From Defluviitaleaceae bacterium (lineage in GTDB: Bacteria > Bacillota > Clostridia > Lachnospirales > WQUN01): a stretch of DNA of 51,796 nt. The DNA lies in assembly GCA_009787785.1 (NCBI GenBank), contig WQSR01000014.1, forward strand, positions 1-51,796, given 5' to 3'. Under the pieces are notes generated by a model that was not told the DNA's origin, did no database searches, and saw only the letters and a program-made list of their open reading frames with translations. Shown piece after piece: positions 46,326 through 51,796 of this stretch. A program made the translations under genes and the position numbers. Position 1 is the first letter of the stretch, and each line of letters begins with the position of its first letter.

Positions 46326-47858
46326 TTAAAAAATTCTGCGCCGTATCGCGCTTACCGCTCCTTCCAGGCAAGCCATGCCGATGAAAATGATTAAAATGAG
46401 CAGTGTTACCGTGGGGTAATCGAATTGCCGGATGGCCCGGGCCAGCAAAGTGCCGATGCCCCCCGCGCCCACCACGCCCAAGGTGATGGACTCGGCCACC
46501 GAGGTCTCCAGCCGGATGGCCACCCAGGCGAGGAAGCCCGTCACCACAGCGGGTAGCAAGCCATGGAGCACGATTTGTCCCCAATTGGCCCCCGTTGCGC
46601 GCATGGCGGTGATGAGGCCCCGGTGCTGTTCCTCAATGGTGGCGATGAAAGCCTTGGTGAGATAGCCCATGGAAGAAAGGGTCAGTCCCACCACCCCCGC
46701 GTTGTGCCCCAGCCCAATGGCCGCCACTATCATGAGAATGATTATCAGCGAAGGCACAGCGCGCACAATACTCACGAAGGCTTTTATCAGGAAAGCCAGG
46801 GGCCGCCAGGGGGTGATATTGTCTGCGGCGCAGAAGGCGAGGACAAAAGCCAACAGCCCACCGAAAACCAGCCCCACGATGCCCATGGCAAAGGATACGA
46901 AAAACTGCCGCACCCCGGGCAGGAGCATGGCCACGTTCACGTCGGCCAGAAGGCGCAGGATACGCGGGGCATTGCTTAGCCGGTTGAGAAAGCGTGCCAT
47001 ATCCAGGTTCAAGTAATTGAGGCAAATAAAAAAAACGGCGGCGACGGCCAAGGCGAGCACCCACCCCTTTACGCGTGGGACTTTCACGCCCATTTGCTTT
47101 TTCCGTATCCACCCCGCCGCCAATTCCGTACACAGCACGATAAAAATTAATAATAAAACCATGGTGGCCACTTCGTTGAAGCGGCGCAGGTTCAGCTGGG
47201 TTTGAATCATAACCCCCATGCCCCCCGCGCCCACCATGCCCAGCACCGCCGATGCGCGGATATTCAGTTCGAAGGCAAACAGGGTCCAGTTGAACCAGGC
47301 GGGGGCAAATTCCGGGAGGAGGCCGTGCCGGATGATACCCAGGGTTCTCACGCCGCTTGCCCGCAGGGGCTCCAGCTTCTTGGCGGCGATTTCGCCGATG
47401 CTCTCCGCGTAGGAGCGCGACAAAAAGCCCGTGGTGGCCAGAATCAAGGCAATCAGCCCCACCATGCTCCCGATGCCGAAAACAAGTACCATCAGCGACG
47501 CCCAAATTATCACCGGGATATTGCGCACAAAGGTCATAACAAAGCGCGTTACCCACCGCACCGCCCGCCAGGGCATAATCGCCTCCGACATGAGCAAAGC
47601 AAAAATAAAAGAAAGCACCGCCGAAATGCAGGTGCTGACCACGGCGAAGGCCACGGTATGCAACACAGCAGATATGTACACGGGGGCATGGGTCAGGCTG
47701 GGGGGGAAGAAGTTGACGGCGATATATCCGGCAAAATGGGGCGCGGCGGTGAGTATGCGCACCGGGTCCAGACCCAAATAAAAAAAGCACAGCACCACCA
47801 CAGCGGCCACCAAAGCCACATTGGCCCAGAATTTCACCCGTACTTGCCTATCGTGCAT
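46326..47858 (-). CDS. phnE: Fused double permease of a phosphonate-type ABC importer (PhnE-PhnE)
   Basis: 510 aa, twice the size of a PhnE. Two homologous permease halves (about 1-260 and 265-510) each have a short periplasmic entry, several membrane segments and the cytoplasmic EAA-like loop. GVRTLGIIRHGLLPEFAPAWFNW matches GANWGQIVLHGLLPAVVTGFLAW, and SAVLGMVGAGGMGVMI matches SITLGVVGAGGIGTLL. The fusion gives a covalent dimer of the channel. It overlaps phnC by 11 nt. No C-P lyase or phosphonatase genes are adjacent, so the substrate may be phosphonate, phosphite or another compound. Confidence 0.88.
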   Translation of the reverse strand: MHDRQVRVKFWANVALVAAVVVLCFFYLGLDPVRILTAAPHFAGYIAVNFFPPSLTHAPVYISAVLHTVAFAVVSTCISAVLSFIFALLMSEAIMPWRAVRWVTRFVMTFVRNIPVIIWASLMVLVFGIGSMVGLIALILATTGFLSRSYAESIGEIAAKKLEPLRASGVRTLGIIRHGLLPEFAPAWFNWTLFAFELNIRASAVLGMVGAGGMGVMIQTQLNLRRFNEVATMVLLLIFIVLCTELAAGWIRKKQMGVKVPRVKGWVLALAVAAVFFICLNYLNLDMARFLNRLSNAPRILRLLADVNVAMLLPGVRQFFVSFAMGIVGLVFGGLLAFVLAFCAADNITPWRPLAFLIKAFVSIVRAVPSLIIILMIVAAIGLGHNAGVVGLTLSSMGYLTKAFIATIEEQHRGLITAMRATGANWGQIVLHGLLPAVVTGFLAWVAIRLETSVAESITLGVVGAGGIGTLLARAIRQFDYPTVTLLILIIFIGMACLEGAVSAIRRRIF

Positions 47859-48585
47859 AAATATAGTCCGTCATTTCCTGGGTCAAATCCTCCGGCACGC
47901 CGTCGAAGACAATCTCCCCCAGCCGCAATCCCACAATCCGGCTGGCATAGGCTTTGGCGAAATCCACCTGATGCAAATTGATAATGCTGGTCAGGCCCCG
48001 CGCCTGGGTCAGGGCCTTAATCTGGTCCAGTACCACCTTCGCGCTGGCGGGGTCCAGAGAGGAAATGGGCTCGTCGGCCAGCAACAATTTAGGGTTTTGC
48101 ATCATGGCACGGCATATGCCCACCCGTTGCATCTGCCCGCCGGAAAGGGACTGGGCCTTGTTGTGCGTAAATTCCTCCAGCCCCACCGCCACCAGCAATT
48201 CCCGGGCCTCGCGCAAATCCTGCCGGGAATACAGCCCCAGCGCGGAACGGAAAAACCCCATCTGCCCCAGCCGGCCATGCAACACATTCTGCATCACGTT
48301 ACTGCGGTAGATGAGGTTATAATCCTGAAAAATCATGCCGATTTGCGTCCGCAGGGCGCGTAGCTTCGCACCCCTCAGCTGGCTGGTGGGCTGTCCCTCG
48401 AAGAAAATCTCCCCCGCCGTGGGGTCGGTGAGCCGGTTGATGCAACGTATCAGCGTGGTCTTGCCCGAACCGGAGGGGCCGATTACCACCACAAATTCCC
48501 CGGCCCTGACGGTCAGATTGATTTTGTGTAGCACCTCCGTGTCGGGGTGGGTAAAATTTTTCACCAGCGCGCAAATTTCCAGCAT
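47848..48585 (-). CDS. phnC: Phosphonate-type ABC importer ATPase
   Basis: 245 aa. Walker A is IGPSGSGKTTLIRCINRL, the Q-loop lies in IGMIFQDYNLIYRSNVMQNVL, the signature is SLSGGQMQRVGICRAMM, Walker B is LLLADEPISSLDPASA and the switch His is in IINLHQVDFA. These closely match PhnC. It lies 1 nt after phnD and overlaps the fused permease. It belongs to the tetR-phnD-phnC-phnE operon. Confidence 0.94.
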   Translation of the reverse strand: MLEICALVKNFTHPDTEVLHKINLTVRAGEFVVVIGPSGSGKTTLIRCINRLTDPTAGEIFFEGQPTSQLRGAKLRALRTQIGMIFQDYNLIYRSNVMQNVLHGRLGQMGFFRSALGLYSRQDLREARELLVAVGLEEFTHNKAQSLSGGQMQRVGICRAMMQNPKLLLADEPISSLDPASAKVVLDQIKALTQARGLTSIINLHQVDFAKAYASRIVGLRLGEIVFDGVPEDLTQEMTDYIYAR

Positions 48586-48586
48586 A

Positions 48587-49477
48587 CTAATCCAGCCCCA
48601 GCGCGTTCACCACAGAGCGCACATAGGCAAACCCCGCCACATCCGGCGGGCCGAAGCGGATATTCCCATCGCCCCAGTTTTCCGCAAAATAAGCCGGGTC
48701 GTCAAACTGGGTGAAAAATTCCCGTATCCGCGCTATCAAATCCGCGCCCAGCGCGCTCCGCACGATATAGGCCGGGTCCGGCACCGCCTCGGTTTGGGCA
48801 ATGACCCTGAAGTCGGCGGCGTCAATCAGCCCCCGCTCCTCCATATTTTCCAGGAACATACCCCCGATGGCCGCCGCGTCGAAGTCGCCGAAGCCCACAC
48901 CGAAGATATTGTGCTCATGCCCCCCCGTAAATGTCACCGTGTCGAAGAAATACCCCTGATTCGTAATCAAATCCGGGTTCAGCCCCAGCGTGCTGGTCAG
49001 GTGATACACCGGGAAAATAAAGCCCGAAGTAGAGGTCGGGCTCACAAAGGCGGCGGTCATCCCCCGCAAATCCGCGATGGACTGTATATCCTCCCGGCTG
49101 GCACAGGTAATAAAAACGGAGTTGTTCACCGTCCCGGGCCGGATGGGCAAGGACACCAGCAATTCCACATCCACCACCGACGAGGTGTGTATATAATTGA
49201 AGGCCGACACCAGCATAATATCCAAATGCCCCGCCCGCATGGCCTCCGTCCCCACCAGATAGGAAATGTCCAGCACCGCTTCCACAGGTATGCCCAAAAA
49301 ATCCTCCATGGCCTGGGCCATGGCGCGGCTGGCGGCTTCCCCCCGCAGGGGGTTGGATTCGTCAATGGTCAGGCCAATGCGGATGGGCTCAGCGTCCTGT
49401 GTGCCACAGGCGGCCAGCACCCCCAATAGCATAAGCATACACATCACGGCAATCGCTTTTTTAATCACAGGACACAT
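48587..49477 (-). CDS. phnD: Phosphonate-type ABC importer substrate-binding lipoprotein
   Basis: 296 aa. A lipoprotein signal (KKAIAVMCMLMLLGVLAAC, lipobox LAAC with Cys24) leads to a PhnD-type periplasmic-binding fold: IRIGLTIDESNPLRGEAA, VLDISYLVGTEAMRAGHLDIMLVSAFNYI, and AAFVSPTSTSGFIFPVYHL, whose Ser-Thr-Ser cluster usually contacts the phosphonate group. The ATG overlaps the tetR stop region by 17 nt; a GTG nine bases later, with better spacing from GGGGGA, is an alternative start. It delivers substrate to PhnC/PhnE. Confidence 0.92.
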   Translation of the reverse strand: MCPVIKKAIAVMCMLMLLGVLAACGTQDAEPIRIGLTIDESNPLRGEAASRAMAQAMEDFLGIPVEAVLDISYLVGTEAMRAGHLDIMLVSAFNYIHTSSVVDVELLVSLPIRPGTVNNSVFITCASREDIQSIADLRGMTAAFVSPTSTSGFIFPVYHLTSTLGLNPDLITNQGYFFDTVTFTGGHEHNIFGVGFGDFDAAAIGGMFLENMEERGLIDAADFRVIAQTEAVPDPAYIVRSALGADLIARIREFFTQFDDPAYFAENWGDGNIRFGPPDVAGFAYVRSVVNALGLD

Positions 49478-50078
49478 CCCCCTTTTTTATGATTTTCATA
49501 AGAATCCCAAACTGCGCGTCGACGATATCCTCCGTCAGCGCGTCCCCCAAGGCCAAAATGCTTAGCCCGTCAACCACGGCGATAACATGGATGGCCAACT
49601 GCGTCACCTGTGCGGCATCCACCGCCCCCTGGCTGGCTCCCAGGTGCAAAATCGCTTCCACGGATTCCCGCAAGTTATTCAATTGCGTATCCCGGAAGGC
49701 ATGAACCGCCGTTTTGGGCCTGGAGAAAATGTACTCGCAATAGGCGCGGAACAAACTGTTTTCAAAATTAATCAGCCGCTCCTTCTGCTTGGCCATGTAC
49801 GCGCCAAACACCGCCTCGAAGGGCTCACGGGCATCCACCGACGCATTAATCGACGTGATGCCCTCCTTGTTGCGCCGCTTCACCACCCCAAGGAAAACCT
49901 CGTCCACCGACGCATAATAAATATATATCCCCCCGCGGCTGATGCCGCACTCGTTGATAATATCCTGCATCTTCACCGCCAGAAACCCCTTGCGGCAGAA
50001 CACGCGCTTGGCCGCGTCCAATATCTTACGCTGTTTGTCCTCGCGCTTTCTTTCAAAATGTGAGCGTGGGAAAGCCAT
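49461..50078 (-). CDS. TetR-family repressor of the phn operon
   Basis: 205 aa. The N-terminal helix-turn-helix is RKILDAAKRVFCRKGFLAVKMQDIINECGISRGGIYIYYASVDEVFLGVV in three stretches typical of TetR (about 15-65). The C-terminal ligand domain is helical with EAILHLGASQGAVDAAQVTQLAIHVI. The ATG follows AAGGAGGTGC. Its own promoter is overlaid by a large symmetric operator, so it very likely represses itself and the co-transcribed phnD-phnC-phnE. The inducer is probably the transported compound or a product. Confidence 0.92.
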   Translation of the reverse strand: MAFPRSHFERKREDKQRKILDAAKRVFCRKGFLAVKMQDIINECGISRGGIYIYYASVDEVFLGVVKRRNKEGITSINASVDAREPFEAVFGAYMAKQKERLINFENSLFRAYCEYIFSRPKTAVHAFRDTQLNNLRESVEAILHLGASQGAVDAAQVTQLAIHVIAVVDGLSILALGDALTEDIVDAQFGILMKIIKKGDVSCD

Positions 50079-50096
50079 GCACCTCCTTATAATGAC

Positions 50097-50141
50097 AATG
50101 ACACCACTGTCATATATTCATAATATGACAGTGGTGTCATT
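50097..50141. promoter_or_regulatory. TetR operator: double palindrome over the tetR-phn promoter
   Basis: Two perfect 19-base arms (50097-50115 and 50123-50141) in inverted orientation around ATTCATA. Each arm contains its own smaller dyad, TGACA-CCAC-TGTCA and TGACA-GTGG-TGTCA, so two TetR dimers could bind. One arm fills the promoter spacer. Confidence 0.85.
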
Positions 50142-50148
50142 TTGTCAA
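50120..50148 (-). promoter_or_regulatory. Promoter of tetR-phnDCE
   Basis: TTGACA (50148-50143), 17 nt and TATTAT (50125-50120) on the minus strand, about 42 nt before the tetR ATG. The spacer is one arm of the operator. Confidence 0.9.
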
Positions 50149-50192
50149 GGGGTCGCAGTAACCCGCGGGAAGGGGGATAATTACCTTTTCAA

Positions 50193-50232
50193 AAAGGGGC
50201 TGTCTTTTTCAACGAAGAAAGACAGCCCCTTT
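50193..50232 (-). terminator. Terminator of the toxin-antitoxin operon
   Basis: A 15-base perfect stem, AAAGGGGCTGTCTTT with AAAGACAGCCCCTTT, and a 10-nt loop are followed on the minus strand by TTGAAAA. It lies 14 nt after the toxin stop and separates it from the tetR promoter. Confidence 0.85.
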
Positions 50233-50245
50233 GGGCGGTGAAATC

Positions 50246-50515
50246 CTACCTATCATCATAATGCCCTTTGCACGAAATGATAAGCAAATCACCTTCTCCG
50301 TGAGGTCTATAGACGAGTCTGTCACCTTTTGTTATTGTCCTTGAAAATGTTGGCGTGTCGTAGTGCCGCAATTGCTCCGGTTTCCCGATGCCACCCAACA
50401 TTCCATGTTCTTCAACGCTGTCCGTTAAGTCGTTTATTTTAATGAACACATTGAGATTATCTTTCTGCCAATTTTTGTATTCCTTGTCGGCACGGCTTGT
50501 AAAATAGCGGTTCAT
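50246..50515 (-). CDS. yoeB: YoeB/Txe-family mRNA-interferase toxin
   Basis: 89 aa, YoeB size. RADKEYKNWQKDN, GGIGKPEQLRH (general base Glu), FSRTITKGDRLVYR (catalytic Arg) and the C-terminal CKGHYDDR (catalytic His) follow the E. coli YoeB pattern closely. YoeB cleaves mRNA at the ribosome. The start overlaps the antitoxin stop by 4 nt. All catalytic residues are present, so it should be active. DNA here is AT-rich, as is common for mobile toxin-antitoxin pairs. Confidence 0.93.
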   Translation of the reverse strand: MNRYFTSRADKEYKNWQKDNLNVFIKINDLTDSVEEHGMLGGIGKPEQLRHYDTPTFSRTITKGDRLVYRPHGEGDLLIISCKGHYDDR

Positions 50516-50784
50516 TGTGTTTTTTCCATAGCCCGCATTTGTGCTTTGGTGTACATCACAACTTCGCCGCGCTCCGCCTGTGCAATAGAATCATCAAGCT
50601 TGGCAATATAATTCGCATTAGCCTGCTGTTTTGTTGTTAATTCAAAGGGTACTTTTTGCTCCCTTACCAATGCTTTAAGACTGGAAACAATATAGGTAGT
50701 CATATTCAAACCTATTTCGTCCAAGGTTTCCTCTGCGCGTTGCTTTATAGTTTCATCTACCCTTACGGTTATCGCCTTAGACAT
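50512..50784 (-). CDS. RelB/DinJ-family antitoxin
   Basis: 90 aa. The N-terminal ribbon-helix-helix is KAITVRVDETIKQRAEETLDEIGLNMTTYI (residues 3-32), followed by a long helix and an acidic, flexible C-terminus (ERGEVVMYTKAQMRAME) that would wrap the toxin. RelB/DinJ antitoxins more often pair with RelE/YafQ toxins, and here with YoeB. It probably represses its own promoter at the palindrome 50807-50824. Confidence 0.9.
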   Translation of the reverse strand: MSKAITVRVDETIKQRAEETLDEIGLNMTTYIVSSLKALVREQKVPFELTTKQQANANYIAKLDDSIAQAERGEVVMYTKAQMRAMEKTQ

Positions 50785-50806
50785 ATGTGTAACCCCTTTC
50801 TCTGCT

Positions 50807-50842
50807 TGCAGTTACTGTACTGCATATGCCAGATGATAGCAA
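50807..50842 (-). promoter_or_regulatory. Toxin-antitoxin promoter with palindromic operator
   Basis: TTGCTA (50842-50837), 17 nt and TACAGT (50819-50814) on the minus strand. The palindrome TGCAGT-TACTGT-ACTGCA (50807-50824) covers the -10 box, the usual place for autorepression by a ribbon-helix-helix antitoxin. Confidence 0.65.
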
Positions 50843-50920
50843 TACGTTTTTACATAACAGTGCGCCCTGCTGGGGGCTTCCGTGCCTGTCGGCGCGGAAA
50901 TAACAAACACACCCTTTACC

Positions 50921-51250
50921 TTAATTCCTGATATAACGAAAGCGTGTGCCATCGTCCATAATGATAATCAACACATCGTCTGTTATGCTAAACCCAGTGT
51001 ACATTCGAGGGTGATTTGGGTATTCCCAATATATATTTTTGCCTGATGTTGTCCAGGTAAACGTTGTGCCATATCCCCAGGTTCTCGCATGGGAGCCTGT
51101 GCCATCTGCGTTGAAGGTGGTTACAAAGCTGGCCTCCTCATCCCATGTCCACGTACCTACTAAATCTGAGTCACTTTGACTGCACCCAGCCAGCAATAAA
51201 ATTCCGGCGAACATGGTGACTAACACAAAAACCATAAACAATTTTTTCAT
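50921..51250 (-). CDS. Small lipoprotein of unknown function
   Basis: 109 aa. A lipoprotein signal (MKKLFMVFVLVTMFAG..., lipobox LLAGC with Cys23) precedes a beta-rich domain of about 80 residues. LVGTWTWDEEASFVTTFNADGTG resembles the start of small lipocalin-like domains, and DDGTRFRYIRN ends it. I cannot name a family. It sits between two toxin-antitoxin loci in AT-richer DNA. It starts 8 nt after an AGGAGGCAGGG-type site. Confidence 0.75.
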   Translation of the reverse strand: MKKLFMVFVLVTMFAGILLLAGCSQSDSDLVGTWTWDEEASFVTTFNADGTGSHARTWGYGTTFTWTTSGKNIYWEYPNHPRMYTGFSITDDVLIIIMDDGTRFRYIRN

Positions 51251-51277
51251 ACCCTGCCTCCTGTTGTTGTGCTTGAT

Positions 51278-51685
51278 TCACATAATTATCTTGCTTAAAA
51301 ATTCAGTTGGGGAAACAGCATTGGGAAGCACTAGAAGCGCTTCATCACGAGTGACAATATAATCCAATTTCACCTTCTCGGCACAAACTACTAACAATGC
51401 GTCCTCGAAGTCTGGCAATGGTGAATCAAGAGCGGTTTGACAATCAGATTTTGTAATTTCTATCGCTTGCAAAACATACAAAACTTTTTTAATTTCGTTC
51501 CTACTGGCTGTATCTCCTAGCGTTTTTCTCAAAATATAATAAATATCGGTTACGCTACTGGTGTTAAGATAACCCTCTACATGATTTTTAGCTATCAAGT
51601 CAAAAATATCATCCGCATTCTTATCATGTGGCTTCCTTGACGCAAGGCTGTCAAGAATAACATTTGTGTCTATGAGGATTTTCAT
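51278..51685 (-). CDS. PIN-domain toxin
   Basis: 135 aa, a single PIN domain. The metal-binding acidic residues are in MKILIDTNVILDSLA (Asp6), in the middle around DIYYILRK, in PLPDFEDALLVVCAE and in VTRDEALLVLP. Such RNases form VapBC-like type II toxin-antitoxin pairs. The ATG overlaps the stop of the upstream frame (TAATG), consistent with a coupled antitoxin. It lacks a clear ribosome binding site of its own beyond AGAGAGGG. Confidence 0.85.
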   Translation of the reverse strand: MKILIDTNVILDSLASRKPHDKNADDIFDLIAKNHVEGYLNTSSVTDIYYILRKTLGDTASRNEIKKVLYVLQAIEITKSDCQTALDSPLPDFEDALLVVCAEKVKLDYIVTRDEALLVLPNAVSPTEFLSKIIM

Positions 51686-51796
51686 TATAATAACCCTCTC
51701 TTTGCCATTCTTTCTTCTCGCAGGGCATCAATATCAAAGTTAGATGGAATAATTCCTCTTAGTGACTTTACTATCTCTAAACGTTTGTTTATTTCT
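51685..51796 (-). CDS. C-terminal end of the PIN toxin's antitoxin (partial)
   Basis: The last 36 codons and stop are visible; the start is beyond the right edge. The peptide contains KRLEIVKSLRGIIPSNFDID and ends ALREERMAKRGLL. The pattern GIIPS-DID-AREERL is typical of the short antitoxins found before PIN toxins in Firmicutes. The TAA shares its last A with the PIN ATG. Confidence 0.8.
   Translation of the reverse strand, partial: EINKRLEIVKSLRGIIPSNFDIDALREERMAKRGLL

Noticed and set aside
46633-47790. Minus-strand open frame of 385 codons within phnE
   Set aside because: It is an alternate frame of the fused permease; the composition is nonsensical and lacks membrane segments.

Overview
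The window reads as a chromosomal segment of a fairly GC-rich, spore-forming member of the Bacillota, most likely class Clostridia. The grounds are strong AGGAGG-type ribosome binding sites, an SLH-domain surface protein, the MEP-pathway gene ispE, and the sporulation-associated genes ytaF, a YheC/YheD-like ATP-grasp gene and a 42-residue gamma-SASP-like gene behind a sigma-G-type promoter. A short archaeal-like ProRS and a clostridial small P-loop protein fit the same picture. Species cannot be fixed from the sequence alone.

Layout. 1-3.9 kb (minus): rplM-rpsI, then ispE and an SLH protein. 4-6.6 kb (plus): pfkA-lspA-rluD-like. 6.6-9 kb (minus): an ABC-2-type exporter (permease and ATPase). 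9.1-12.8 kb (minus): a BadF-family sugar kinase/ATPase, a membrane GAF-GGDEF protein and an XRE regulator whose leader carries a 165-nt palindromic, MITE-like element. 13.1-15.1 kb (minus): ytaF and a DUF4143-type AAA ATPase. 15.3-20.5 kb (plus): the lower-glycolysis operon pgk-tpiA-gpmI-orf77-eno, ended by a clear terminator. 20.5-24.5 kb (plus): a soluble hybrid histidine kinase, nth and an ATP-grasp gene. 24.5-28.2 kb (minus): proS, then an AT-rich two-gene cassette of an EcoRI-family adenine methyltransferase and a DUF262-HNH protein. 28.2-31.5 kb (minus): recG, the SASP-like gene and a degenerate M23 peptidase. 31.7-37.9 kb: a secreted serine hydrolase (plus), a small P-loop protein (minus) and smc (plus). 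37.9-41.7 kb (plus): transaldolase/F6P aldolase, transketolase and a ferredoxin-tailed aldo-keto reductase. 41.7-46.2 kb (minus): nadE-pdxS-pdxT and glpK-glpF. 46.3-50.1 kb (minus): a TetR-controlled phosphonate-type ABC importer with fused permeases. 50.2-51.8 kb (minus): AT-rich edge with a YoeB/RelB-type toxin-antitoxin pair, a small lipoprotein and a PIN-domain toxin with its cut-off antitoxin.

How the genes work together. Central carbon metabolism dominates: pfkA, pgk, tpiA, gpmI, eno, transaldolase, transketolase and glycerol uptake/phosphorylation. A dyad-symmetric 21-nt element with the layout GAC-N6-TTAGAAWAW-GTC lies in the promoter regions of pfkA (shared with the divergent rplM-rpsI operon), pgk and the transaldolase-transketolase operon, so these separated units may share one regulator. 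That is the most interesting regulatory signal I see. The most interesting possible system is the methyltransferase plus DUF262-HNH pair, which looks like an unusual restriction-modification or modification-sensing cassette placed between two housekeeping genes.

I saw no rRNA, tRNA, CRISPR array or complete insertion sequence. No gene-free stretch exceeds 300 bases. The longest, 12797-13077, is mostly the palindromic element. Start codons were chosen from ribosome binding sites and family N-termini and often differ from the longest open frame.
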